17,767 nt of DNA from JAXJSP01 sp036310005. GTDB taxonomy: Bacteria; Bacillota; Clostridia; Oscillospirales; Acutalibacteraceae. A program made the translations under genes and the position numbers. The stretch spans positions 1 to 17,767 of the forward strand of contig JAXJSP010000017.1 in the NCBI GenBank assembly GCA_036310005.1, in the 5' to 3' direction. The first letter of the stretch is position 1; each line of letters starts with the position of its first letter. Below the pieces are notes generated by a model. That model did no database searches, had not been told where the DNA came from, and worked only from the letters and a program-made list of their open reading frames with translations. Shown here piece after piece: positions 1 to 7,149 of this stretch.

Positions 1-2
1 GC

Positions 3-86
3 GTGTATCCGCTCTCGTCTGTAAGAGGAGTAGTAAAAGCAAACTGCATTTATAAAGGCAAAGATAATATTGTTGAAAAAAGATAA
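3..86 (+). CDS. 3' end of an unidentified protein (partial)
   Basis: An open frame enters from the left edge and stops at TAA 84-86, giving 27 C-terminal residues that end in GKDNIVEKR. The other two + frames close earlier (stops near positions 22 and 52). A strong hairpin terminator follows immediately, which supports this as the true end of a + strand gene converging on the UPF0210 gene. The visible tail is too short and too generic to assign a family, so no function is proposed. Confidence 0.5.
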   Translation: MYPLSSVRGVVKANCIYKGKDNIVEKR

Positions 87-89
87 CAA

Positions 90-120
90 AAAACCTCGAT
101 GAAATCATCGAGGTTTTCTT
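90..120. terminator. Bidirectional rho-independent terminator
   Basis: The arms AAAACCTCGATG (90-101) and CATCGAGGTTTT (106-117) pair perfectly over 12 bp around a 4-base loop. A T-rich run follows on the + strand and the A run before the stem gives a U tract on the - strand. It sits between two converging genes, the partial gene ending at 86 and the UPF0210 gene ending at 121, so it probably stops both transcripts. Confidence 0.88.
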
Positions 121-1482
121 TTAATTTTTAAGGCTCTGTAACGGAGCGGGAATTTTTCCGCCTCTGTTAATAAACTTAGCAGGGGAAGATGTGTTGACTT
201 TCATAATAGGACCTTCTCCGAGAAGTCCGCCGAAATTTAACTCCTCACCGGCTTTTTTGCCTACTGCGGGAATAACCCTGACTGCTGTTGTTTTAGAATT
301 AATCATACCGATAGCGGCCTCGTCTGCAATAATAGCAGAAATAACCTCCGGTGTAGTTTCACCCGGTATGTTAATCATATCTAGCCCCACAGAGCAAACT
401 GCGGTCATAGCCTCTAATTTTTCAATAGTAAGACAGCCGCTTCTTGCTGCTGCAATCATTCCTGCATCTTCGGTTACCGGAATAAATGCACCGCTTAAAC
501 CGCCTACTGATGACGAAGCCATTACGCCGCCTTTTTTTACAGCATCATTTAATAATGCAAGGCACGCTGTCGTACCGCAAGCACCACATTGTTCAAGTCC
601 CATTTCTTCTAAAATGTGTGCAACGCTGTCGCCGACAGCGGGTGTAGGCGCAAGAGATAAGTCAACAATACCGAAAGGTACATTTAATCTCTTTGAAACT
701 TCGGTCGCAACCATTTGTCCCATTCTCGTTATCTTGAATGCGGTTTTCTTAACAAGTTCTGCAACTTCGGTTATAGATGCGTTTTCGTCCATTCTTGCAA
801 TTGCCGCCCTTACAACACCGGGACCGGATACACCGACATTTATTACACAATCAGCCTCTCCGACACCGTGAAACGCACCTGCCATAAACGGGTTGTCTTC
901 AGGTGCGTTGCAAAATACTACTAATTTGGCAGCACCGATGCAGTTGTTATCCTGTGTAAGTTCAGCAGTCTTTTTAACGATTTGTCCTATCATTTTAACT
1001 GCATCCATATTAATACCGGCTTTTGTAGAACCGATATTTACACTTGAACAAATGTGTTCTGTCTTTGCCAACGCTTCGGGTATTGAATTAATAAGCGCTA
1101 AATCGCCTTTTGTAAAACCTTTTTGAACAAGCGCCGAATAACCGCCGATAAAGTTTACACCAACCTTTGTTGCGGCTTTTTCAAGCGTAAGCGCAAATTT
1201 GACAGGGTTTTCATTCGGACAAGCAGAAGCAAGTATTCCGATAGGCGTAACCGATATGCGTTTGTTAATAATAGGAATACCGTACTCTTTTTCTATCTGT
1301 TGGCAGGTAGATACAAGATTTTGCGCATAAGAAGTGATTTTTGCGTAAACTTTATCACAGGCTTTGTTAATGTTTTCATCAATACAATCTGTAAGAGAAA
1401 TGCCCATAGTTACGGTTCTTATATCTAAATGCTCATCTTGTATCATGGATATAGTTTCAAGTATATCATTTGTGTTAATCAT
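121..1482 (-). CDS. UPF0210 / DUF711 family protein (PFL-like)
   Basis: This 453-residue protein matches the UPF0210 (DUF711, COG2848) family, often named 'PFL family protein' because its fold resembles the pyruvate formate-lyase barrel. Length is normal for the family. Recognisable stretches are the N-terminal IRTVTMGISLTDC segment, RISVTPIGILA, and the Gly/Ser-rich SSVGGLSGAFIPVTEDAGM near residues 325-343. The start ATG at 1482 has AGAGG a few bases upstream. It lies 10 bases after the ACT-domain gene and is almost certainly co-transcribed with it; the pairing of UPF0237 and UPF0210 genes recurs in Firmicutes. No signal peptide or membrane segment is visible, so it should be cytosolic. The biochemical function is unknown, and glycyl-radical chemistry should not be assumed from the nickname. 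Confidence 0.92.
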   Translation of the reverse strand: MINTNDILETISMIQDEHLDIRTVTMGISLTDCIDENINKACDKVYAKITSYAQNLVSTCQQIEKEYGIPIINKRISVTPIGILASACPNENPVKFALTLEKAATKVGVNFIGGYSALVQKGFTKGDLALINSIPEALAKTEHICSSVNIGSTKAGINMDAVKMIGQIVKKTAELTQDNNCIGAAKLVVFCNAPEDNPFMAGAFHGVGEADCVINVGVSGPGVVRAAIARMDENASITEVAELVKKTAFKITRMGQMVATEVSKRLNVPFGIVDLSLAPTPAVGDSVAHILEEMGLEQCGACGTTACLALLNDAVKKGGVMASSSVGGLSGAFIPVTEDAGMIAAARSGCLTIEKLEAMTAVCSVGLDMINIPGETTPEVISAIIADEAAIGMINSKTTAVRVIPAVGKKAGEELNFGGLLGEGPIMKVNTSSPAKFINRGGKIPAPLQSLKN

Positions 1483-1492
1483 TTTAAACCTC

Positions 1493-1762
1493 TTAAATTC
1501 TGTGCATTGAATTAAAAATTTCTTCGTGTATTATCTTAACAGAAAGATTGTTTTCTTTACCGAGCGCATCGCCTTTATCAATAAATTTATCAAATTCAAT
1601 ATTAAGTTTGTCAATCTCGCATAACATAATCATACAAAATAAATCTTGCATAATGGTTTGAGTAACATCAACAATATTTACATCGTGTTCGGCACAAAGT
1701 GTCGAAATTTTTGAAAGAATACCTACCGTATCTTTTCCTACAACTGTAATAACTGCTCTCAT
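1493..1762 (-). CDS. ACT-domain protein, UPF0237 family
   Basis: This 89-residue protein is a single ACT domain, the small-molecule-binding module found in many amino-acid regulatory proteins. It begins MRAVITVVGKDTVGILSKIS, with the beta1-alpha1 Gly-containing turn typical of ACT domains, followed by VNIVDVTQTIMQDLFCMIM. A TTG five codons upstream (1777) keeps the frame open, but the ATG at 1762 is preferred: GGGAGTG lies just upstream at good spacing and 89-90 residues is the usual family length. It is the first gene of a two-gene leftward operon with the UPF0210 gene. It probably senses or binds a ligand for its partner, but the ligand is unknown. Confidence 0.9.
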   Translation of the reverse strand: MRAVITVVGKDTVGILSKISTLCAEHDVNIVDVTQTIMQDLFCMIMLCEIDKLNIEFDKFIDKGDALGKENNLSVKIIHEEIFNSMHRI

Positions 1763-1805
1763 TATTTTCACTCCCAATTTTGATTCTTTGTTATTTTAAC
1801 ATACT

Positions 1806-1834
1806 TTTATAATAATTAAAAGTGTAAAATTCAA
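1806..1834 (-). promoter_or_regulatory. Sigma-A promoter for the ACT/UPF0210 operon
   Basis: Read leftward, the sequence gives TTGAAT (1834-1829), a 17-base spacer, and TATAAA (1811-1806). This leaves a leader of about 35-40 bases before the ATG at 1762. It is back to back with the promoter of the Lrp-type regulator in a 159-base intergenic region, so a regulator bound between them could affect both operons. Confidence 0.65.
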
Positions 1835-1863
1835 TAAATTACCGCCTGTGTTAAATTAAAAAG

Positions 1864-1895
1864 TTGTTAAATTAATTAAACTGTGTTATTATAAT
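1864..1895 (+). promoter_or_regulatory. Sigma-A promoter for the regulator-aminotransferase operon
   Basis: TTGTTA (1864-1869) is followed after 17 bases by TATTAT (1887-1892). A perfect TATAAT also lies at 1890-1895, with a weaker TTAAAT -35 at 17-base spacing. The exact register is therefore ambiguous, but a promoter here is well supported. The surrounding AT-rich sequence could hold an operator for the Lrp/AsnC protein encoded just downstream, since such regulators are commonly autoregulatory. No clear operator palindrome was picked out. Confidence 0.6.
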
Positions 1896-1921
1896 ATAAA
1901 TTTGATTTTCGGAGGCATTTT

Positions 1922-2401
1922 ATGAAAGAAAAAATTCTTGAATTATTATACGAAAACGCAAGATATACTGTGGAAGAAATGGCGATGATGTTAGGCGCCG
2001 GCGAGGAGGAAATTGCCGCCAAAATTGACGAAATGGAAAAAGACAATGTTATAAGGGGATATAAAACTTTAATTGACTGGGAAAAGGTAGATGACCGCCA
2101 TGTTACAGCCCTTATCGAAATTAAAGTAAAACCTCAGGCAACATACGGTTTTGAAGAAATAGCAAATAAAATTTCACAATTTGAGTATGTAGAGAGTGTA
2201 TATCTTATGTCGGGCGGTTATGACCTTTGCGTTATAGTAACAGGCCAGACATTCCAAAAGGTTGCCGCATTTGTTTCTAATTATTTAGCACCTATTGACG
2301 GAGTAGAAGCAACAGGTACACACTTTGTTTTAAGAAGATATAAAGATATGGGAGTTGAACTTAAGGTAAACTCCGATGACAGGGAGAAAATCAGTCTGTA
2401 A
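1922..2401 (+). CDS. Lrp/AsnC family transcriptional regulator (AlaR-like)
   Basis: This 159-residue protein has an N-terminal winged helix-turn-helix (about residues 1-55) containing the family's recurring ...MEKDNVIRGYKTLIDWEK linker. It is followed by a C-terminal RAM/Lrp-AsnC effector domain (about 60-140) with VESVYLMSGGYDLCVIVTG, the usual betaalphabetabetaalphabeta ligand-binding core. GGAGG at 1911-1915 supports the ATG at 1922. The stop TAA shares one base with the start of the aminotransferase gene, implying translational coupling. The regulator-aminotransferase pair resembles alaR-alaT (yugG-yugH) of Bacillus subtilis, where the regulator controls an alanine aminotransferase. By analogy this one probably senses an amino acid, perhaps alanine, and regulates its own operon. 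The orthology is inferred, not proven. Confidence 0.9.
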   Translation: MKEKILELLYENARYTVEEMAMMLGAGEEEIAAKIDEMEKDNVIRGYKTLIDWEKVDDRHVTALIEIKVKPQATYGFEEIANKISQFEYVESVYLMSGGYDLCVIVTGQTFQKVAAFVSNYLAPIDGVEATGTHFVLRRYKDMGVELKVNSDDREKISL

Positions 2402-3567
2402 TGAATTATAATGATATTTTAAATAAAAATGTGACCGGAATTAAACCATCGGGTATCAGAAAATTCTTCGATATCGCAGAGCAAATGGATGATGTCATTT
2501 CTCTCGGTGTAGGCGAACCTGATTTTGCAACCCCTTGGCACATCAGAAATGCCGGTATTAAAGCATTGGAAAACAAAAAGACAAGATACACTTCAAATCA
2601 TGGTCTGCTCGAATTAAGACAGGAAATATGCAATTATATGAAGCGCAAATTTGAGCTTGAATATTCTGTAAACGATGTGCTTGTTACAGTAGGCGGAAGC
2701 GAAGCAATTGATGCCGCAGTGCGCAGTATTGTTTCTAGCGGTGATGAAGTGATAATTCCTCAGCCGAGTTTTGTTTGTTACGAGCCTATTACCGTTTTGG
2801 CAGGTGGTGTACCGGTAATTTTAGAAACCAAAGCTGAAAATGAATTCAGAATAACTCCAAAAGAGTTGAAAGAAAAAATTACCGATAAAACAAAACTGCT
2901 TGTATTACCTTACCCCTGTAATCCGACAGGCGGCATAATGGAAAGGCAAGATTTGGAAGCAATCGCACAAATTATCATTGATAATAATATCATAGTTTTA
3001 TCAGATGAAATTTACAGCGAACTTACTTATGGAATTAAGCATACGTCAATTGCTCAGATTGAAGGAATGCAAGAGAGAACTGTCATTATAAACGGGTTTT
3101 CAAAAACATATTCAATGACAGGTTGGCGTTTAGGTTACGCTTGCGGACCTGAGCCGATTATTGAGCAAATGACAAAAATACATCAGTTTGCAATTATGTC
3201 AGCACCAACCGTATCACAGTATGCGGCAATCGATGCTTTAAAAAACGGTGATATTGATATTAAAAAAATGCTTGTTCAGTATGACCAAAGACGACGCTAC
3301 ATAGTATCTGAGTTTAATAAAATCGGTTTAGATTGTTTTGATCCAAAGGGCGCTTTTTATGTTTTCCCTTCAATTAAAAAAAGCGGACTTTCTTCCGATG
3401 AATTTTGTGAACAACTGCTTTATTCTAAAAAGGTTGCTTTGGTACCGGGTACTGCGTTCGGAGAATGCGGCGAGGGCTTTATCAGAGCGTCTTACTGTTA
3501 TTCTGTTACGCATATTAAAGAAGCGATTAAACGAATCGGAGAATTTTTAAAGGAATTGGGAGTGTAA
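2401..3567 (+). CDS. Class I/II PLP-dependent aminotransferase (AlaT-like)
   Basis: This 388-residue fold-type I aminotransferase has the full set of active-site landmarks. These are GVGEPDFATP (36-45), the substrate-loop NPTGG (174-178), SDEIYSELTY with Asp202 and Tyr205 contacting the pyridine ring, and the Schiff-base Lys235 in GFSKTYSMTGWRLGY. A late Arg in FIRASYCYS would bind the substrate carboxylate. It would transfer an amino group between an amino acid and a 2-oxo acid in the cytosol. The start overlaps the regulator's stop by one base, and ispE follows after 3 bases, so the three genes form one transcript. The neighbouring Lrp-type regulator suggests alanine/pyruvate or another amino acid pair as substrate. 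Aspartate or aromatic specificity cannot be excluded from sequence alone. Confidence 0.92.
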   Translation: MNYNDILNKNVTGIKPSGIRKFFDIAEQMDDVISLGVGEPDFATPWHIRNAGIKALENKKTRYTSNHGLLELRQEICNYMKRKFELEYSVNDVLVTVGGSEAIDAAVRSIVSSGDEVIIPQPSFVCYEPITVLAGGVPVILETKAENEFRITPKELKEKITDKTKLLVLPYPCNPTGGIMERQDLEAIAQIIIDNNIIVLSDEIYSELTYGIKHTSIAQIEGMQERTVIINGFSKTYSMTGWRLGYACGPEPIIEQMTKIHQFAIMSAPTVSQYAAIDALKNGDIDIKKMLVQYDQRRRYIVSEFNKIGLDCFDPKGAFYVFPSIKKSGLSSDEFCEQLLYSKKVALVPGTAFGECGEGFIRASYCYSVTHIKEAIKRIGEFLKELGV

Positions 3568-3570
3568 TAT

Positions 3571-4410
3571 TTGCTGACTCATACAGTTCAAACCTGCGCA
3601 AAAATAAACTTGATGTTAGACTGCGTTGAAAAAAGAAACGACGGTTATCATGAACTTGATATGATAATGCAGTCGGTAGATTTGTGCGATAAAGTAACTT
3701 TAGCACTAAATGACAGCGGAATTGTTACTTGCAAGGGCATAGATATACCGGATGATAAAAACATCGCGGTAAAGGCAGCAAAAATATTTTTTGAGTTTTG
3801 CGGCAAGTCAAATTTAGGGGCTGAAATTGTAATTGAAAAAAATATACCCGATTGCGGAGGCCTCGCAGGAGGAAGTTCCGATGCGGCTGCTGTTTTAAGA
3901 ATTTTAGATGAATTAATCGGCGATAAAGATATGTATATGCTTAGTTCTATCGCCTTGCAAGTGGGCAGCGATGTACCGTTTGCACTCTTCGGAGGAACGC
4001 TGCACGCACAGGGCAGAGGAGAAGTATTAGAACAGGTACAGCCTTTACCCGAGTGTTATATTGTTATTAAAATGTGCGGCAAAAAAGAGTCAACAGGTAA
4101 GGCGTTTGATGTGCTTGATAATATGAAAAAGCCGCCGCATCCCGATATTGATAATTTTATCGGTGTTTTAAACACAGGCGATATTGATAAAATCGCACCG
4201 CTTTGCCAAAACAGTTTTTCTGTAATATACGATTTTGAAGATATTAAAAATACTATGCAAGGTTTTGGTGCAACAGGAGTGTCTTTAAGCGGTGCCGGTC
4301 CGGCAGTTTTCGGAATTTTTAAAGACGAAAAAAGCGCTCTTGAATGTGCTGATAGTTTGGGCGATGCATATTTTTGCAAGCCGACTCCGATATCCGTATA
4401 TTTTGAATAA
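3571..4410 (+). CDS. ispE: 4-diphosphocytidyl-2-C-methyl-D-erythritol kinase
   Basis: This 279-residue GHMP kinase catalyses the ATP-dependent 2-phosphorylation of CDP-methylerythritol in the MEP route to isopentenyl diphosphate. Seen in the sequence are AKINLMLDCVEKRNDGYHE at the N-terminus (Lys11 in the conserved AKINL), the glycine-rich ATP loop PDCGGLAGGSSDAA (93-106), Asp134 in GSDVPF, and the C-terminal GATGVSLSGAGPAVFGIF motif. The start is TTG at 3571: GGGAG at 3558-3562 lies 8 bases upstream inside the end of the aminotransferase gene, and the resulting N-terminus has normal family length. It is the third gene of the regulator-aminotransferase transcript, and a hairpin with a T tract follows its stop. 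Confidence 0.96.
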   Translation: MLTHTVQTCAKINLMLDCVEKRNDGYHELDMIMQSVDLCDKVTLALNDSGIVTCKGIDIPDDKNIAVKAAKIFFEFCGKSNLGAEIVIEKNIPDCGGLAGGSSDAAAVLRILDELIGDKDMYMLSSIALQVGSDVPFALFGGTLHAQGRGEVLEQVQPLPECYIVIKMCGKKESTGKAFDVLDNMKKPPHPDIDNFIGVLNTGDIDKIAPLCQNSFSVIYDFEDIKNTMQGFGATGVSLSGAGPAVFGIFKDEKSALECADSLGDAYFCKPTPISVYFE

Positions 4411-4414
4411 AATT

Positions 4415-4459
4415 AAAACATCTGTCCAATAATTAGTTTTGAAAGGACGGATGTTTTTT
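4415..4459 (+). terminator. Terminator-like hairpin overlapping the spoIIR ribosome binding site
   Basis: The arms at 4415-4427 (AAAACATCTGTCC) and 4445-4457 (GGACGGATGTTTT) pair over 13 positions with a single G-U wobble, around a 17-base loop, and end in a run of six T. This has the form of a rho-independent terminator for ispE. The putative spoIIR Shine-Dalgarno AAAGGA (4442-4447) begins in the loop and runs into the 3' arm, so the folded hairpin should also hide it. The loop is longer than in typical terminators, which lowers confidence in efficient termination. Confidence 0.7.
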
Positions 4460-5050
4460 ATGTTTAAAAAATTAAGTACTGCAATATGCCTGTCACTTGT
4501 AATTTCTGTAATGTTGTCTTTAAGCATTTTTGATGCAAAATGTAATAATATTAAAAACAATGTCTTAAGGTTACATATTATTGCAAATTCAGACTCACAG
4601 TATGACCAGGAAATAAAGGCTAAAGTAAGAAACAGGCTCGTCAGCGAAAATTTGTTCGATTCTTGCGATAATTATAATCAAGCAGTGAGCATGGCAGAAA
4701 ATAAACTCGATGATATAAAAGAATTAGTATTAAACGAGTTGAAAAATAATAATTGTAATTTGCCGGTAAAAGTTGAAATTAAACCTTCATATTTCGATAC
4801 AAGAGTATATGATAAAACTACTTTACCCGCCGGTGAATATAATGCGCTGAAAATTACTATCGGAAAAGGTGAGGGGAGAAATTGGTGGTGTGTAATGTTT
4901 CCGTCACTGTGTCTGCCGACAGTCAGCAAAAAAGACGAAATCAAAGATGTAGTAAATGAAAATACTGCTGATATCACAAAAAACTCTTTAAAATATAAAC
5001 CGGCTTTTAAAGTTATAGAATGGTATGAACAAATTAAATCAAAGTTTTAA
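4460..5050 (+). CDS. spoIIR: Stage II sporulation protein R
   Basis: In Bacillus subtilis SpoIIR is made in the forespore, secreted into the intermembrane space, and triggers SpoIIGA to cleave pro-sigma-E in the mother cell. This 196-residue protein has a hydrophobic N-terminal signal or anchor (about residues 6-24) followed by the family signature LRLHIIANSDSQYDQEIKAK and the later WWCVMFPSLCLP. The frame is open from 4439. The ATG at 4460 is preferred because AAAGGA (4442-4447) is 12 bases away, whereas the ATG at 4451 is only 3 bases away and the TTG at 4439 has no site. The start remains uncertain by three codons. A dedicated sigma-F promoter was looked for by eye and not convincingly found. 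The gene strongly suggests a spore former. Confidence 0.93.
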   Translation: MFKKLSTAICLSLVISVMLSLSIFDAKCNNIKNNVLRLHIIANSDSQYDQEIKAKVRNRLVSENLFDSCDNYNQAVSMAENKLDDIKELVLNELKNNNCNLPVKVEIKPSYFDTRVYDKTTLPAGEYNALKITIGKGEGRNWWCVMFPSLCLPTVSKKDEIKDVVNENTADITKNSLKYKPAFKVIEWYEQIKSKF

Positions 5051-5088
5051 AAAATGCGGCTTGTTGATGTCTTAACAAGCCGCATTTT
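5051..5088. terminator. Bidirectional terminator between spoIIR and the LicD operon
   Basis: A perfect 15-bp inverted repeat (5051-5065 with 5074-5088; AAAATGCGGCTTGTT and its complement) encloses an 8-base loop. A-rich and T-rich flanks lie on both sides. It lies directly between the converging ends of spoIIR (+) and the cytidylyltransferase fusion gene (-), so it likely ends both transcripts. Confidence 0.92.
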
Positions 5089-5091
5089 AAT

Positions 5092-6384
5092 TTATATTTG
5101 TTTTAAAATTTCTACAATCGCATTACTATCTTTGTGGGTAAGTCTGTTACATTCAGTTCTTTTATCTTTTAAAATAATCAGCATTTCCTGAAGTAAATAC
5201 CTGAATCCGTTACCTTCAAAGTTAAATGAATGTCTTTCAATATGTTTTGCATTATAATATTTAACTTTAAAGTAACCGGTGTTCCACCAATCATCCAAAA
5301 TAGTAATCGTTCCTTTGTCACCGATTATATCTAACTTGCCCGGTAATTTAACATTTAAACCGATATTTATATTTGCAACTTTGTTGTCATATCCGATGTT
5401 GATGTTGCTATAAATAATATTCTCATCTTTATTATCAGATTTGTTGCATGTTATTTTCTTAAAGTCAATACCTAAGATTTTAATGGCAGCACAAATTGAC
5501 AAAATCGACATTTTATCATAAGACGTTTCTTTTTCAAATAAATCATCGGATATGCTGATGTTTACACCTAAAAGATTTCCGATTAAATTTCCTTGCGCCA
5601 TCCATAAAATCTGCGTAAACGCTCTTAAATAAATGTAAACTATGTTTTCCACAAGCAAGACATTGTTTTTCTTTGCCAGTTCTCTTAATTCATCAGCCTT
5701 GTTTAAATCAAGCGTGAAAGGGAATTCACAAACTACATGCTTTCCTTTTTCAATCAGAGATTTAATATAGTCGTATCTTTTGTTAATATCAGTTTTTACA
5801 TACGCTATGCCTATTGAGTCCGCAAATTGATTTAAATCGTTGAATGACGAATTAAGTTCGTATTTTTTACAAAAATCATCTGCAATTTCTTTCTCTTCGG
5901 CAAAAACACTTTCAACATGAATTCCGCTTACATACTTTGTTTCTTTGACTACATCATTATCATCTAAATTATCAGTTACAATACCGACTTTATAAATGGA
6001 ACTCATTTCTTCACGAATTTGCGTGCTCGAAATATTTTTAGTTCTTTCAAGATAAACTACTTCACAGTATTGCTTTAAATGGTCAAATTTGCCTTTCCAG
6101 TCAGAGCCGACAACTAAAACATCAACATTGTAGTTTTTTATATCATCAATTTTCTGTCCCAAATATTCTTCAATAATTATTTCATCAGCAAGTCCTGTTT
6201 TGCGTACATTTTCAATTCTTGTTGCAATATCATCTTGTACAGAAAGTTTGCCTCGGTCAATATCATAACTTTTGCTCGTTACACCGACAATAAGATAATC
6301 GCCTAATTCCTTTGCTCTCTTTATGATATTGTAATGTCCCTGATGAAATAAATCAAAGGTACCGTAAGTAATAACTTTTTTCAT
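5092..6384 (-). CDS. TagD-type cytidylyltransferase fused to a degenerate Gfo/Idh/MocA domain
   Basis: The 430-residue product has two parts. Residues 1-127 form a complete glycerol-3-phosphate-cytidylyltransferase-like nucleotidyltransferase: YGTFDLFHQGH with the HxGH motif at 14-17, VVGSDWKGKF near 91-100, and RTKNISST at 114-121. Such enzymes join CTP and a small phosphorylated alcohol to give a CDP-linked donor. Residues 130-430 resemble Gfo/Idh/MocA oxidoreductases, most clearly at IEKGKHVVCE (211-220) and the following helix. However, the Rossmann glycine motif is missing (VGIVTDNLDD), and the catalytic Lys of the usual EKP motif is replaced by Phe221 (EFP). The second half may therefore bind ligand or partner rather than catalyse oxidation. 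AAAGGATG precedes the ATG. It is the last gene of the operon; its substrate is unknown, and choline-phosphate or a polyol phosphate are possibilities. Confidence 0.85.
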   Translation of the reverse strand: MKKVITYGTFDLFHQGHYNIIKRAKELGDYLIVGVTSKSYDIDRGKLSVQDDIATRIENVRKTGLADEIIIEEYLGQKIDDIKNYNVDVLVVGSDWKGKFDHLKQYCEVVYLERTKNISSTQIREEMSSIYKVGIVTDNLDDNDVVKETKYVSGIHVESVFAEEKEIADDFCKKYELNSSFNDLNQFADSIGIAYVKTDINKRYDYIKSLIEKGKHVVCEFPFTLDLNKADELRELAKKNNVLLVENIVYIYLRAFTQILWMAQGNLIGNLLGVNISISDDLFEKETSYDKMSILSICAAIKILGIDFKKITCNKSDNKDENIIYSNINIGYDNKVANINIGLNVKLPGKLDIIGDKGTITILDDWWNTGYFKVKYYNAKHIERHSFNFEGNGFRYLLQEMLIILKDKRTECNRLTHKDSNAIVEILKQI

Positions 6385-6397
6385 TTTTAATCATCCT

Positions 6398-7138
6398 TTA
6401 AAAATAATCATATCCGCCGTGAATAGAAATTACAGTTCCGTTAATGTAATCGTTTGTAAGAACATCGTAACAAATTTTTGCAACTTCTTCACTTTCAGCA
6501 AATCTGTGCATGGCAATTTTCTTGTTGATTCTATCATAACTTTCTTGACTTCTGCCGTTTTGCCAGGGAGTTTCAACAAACCCCGGCGCGATAGCGTTTA
6601 TACTGACAGATTTATCATCAAATTCCTTGGGTAAACACCTTGCAAGATGATGTACCGCAGCCTTTGAAATAGAATAAATTATTGATGAAGAATAAGTAGC
6701 ATCTCCGGCATGTGAACCCATAAATAAAATTTTACCGTTTTTGTTGAAGTAAGGCTTCAGATTTTTAACAAGCATCTGAGGTACAATTACATTTGTGTTC
6801 ATTATTTTGTTGCAAAGTTCAAATGTATAGTTGTCAAATTTCTCATAAGTGCCGATTCCGGTGTTCAATATAAGCCAGTCAATACTGCTTGTAATTTCTA
6901 AAGTTTTTTCAACCAAATAATTCAGCCCTTCTTCAGAAGACATATCTGCTTTGATTAAATAAATCTTGTTTTTATCCTGATTTGAAAAACTGTTTTTTAA
7001 ATTAATTGCCGCTTCGTCATTGTGCCCGTAATTAATTATTAGTTTATCATCATCACAAGTAGAGTTTTTTATGATTTTTTCTGCTATTGCTTTGCCGATA
7101 CCGGATGTTCCGGATGTTAATAAAACTGTTCTTGACAT
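6398..7138 (-). CDS. Short-chain dehydrogenase/reductase (SDR)
   Basis: This 246-residue classical SDR uses NAD(P)(H) to reduce a carbonyl or oxidise an alcohol. The dinucleotide motif is TSGTSGIG (8-15), with Ser where the second Gly is usual. NTG (92-94) replaces the common NAG, and the catalytic triad is Ser142, Tyr155 and Lys159 (YSISK). APGFVETPW (184-192) is the usual post-active-site segment. The start ATG at 7138 has AGGAAGTG just upstream, overlapping the stop of the ThDP enzyme gene. Only 13 bases separate it from the cytidylyltransferase fusion, so it belongs to the same operon. A reasonable inference is that it reduces the keto product of the ThDP enzyme before CTP activation, but the substrate cannot be read from the sequence. 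Confidence 0.92.
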   Translation of the reverse strand: MSRTVLLTSGTSGIGKAIAEKIIKNSTCDDDKLIINYGHNDEAAINLKNSFSNQDKNKIYLIKADMSSEEGLNYLVEKTLEITSSIDWLILNTGIGTYEKFDNYTFELCNKIMNTNVIVPQMLVKNLKPYFNKNGKILFMGSHAGDATYSSSIIYSISKAAVHHLARCLPKEFDDKSVSINAIAPGFVETPWQNGRSQESYDRINKKIAMHRFAESEEVAKICYDVLTNDYINGTVISIHGGYDYF

Positions 7139-7149
7139 TAAATCACTTC

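Noticed and set aside
191..871. A 226-codon open frame on the + strand opposite the UPF0210 gene
   Set aside because: It lies wholly antisense to a clear UPF0210 homologue, has no ribosome binding site, and its translation is low-complexity Ser/Thr/Pro/Ile-rich with no recognisable domain.
4391..4433. Sigma-F promoter for spoIIR, suggested by GTATA at 4396-4400
   Set aside because: No GG-containing -10 element lies at the required 14-16 base spacing, so the match is not better than chance in AT-rich DNA.
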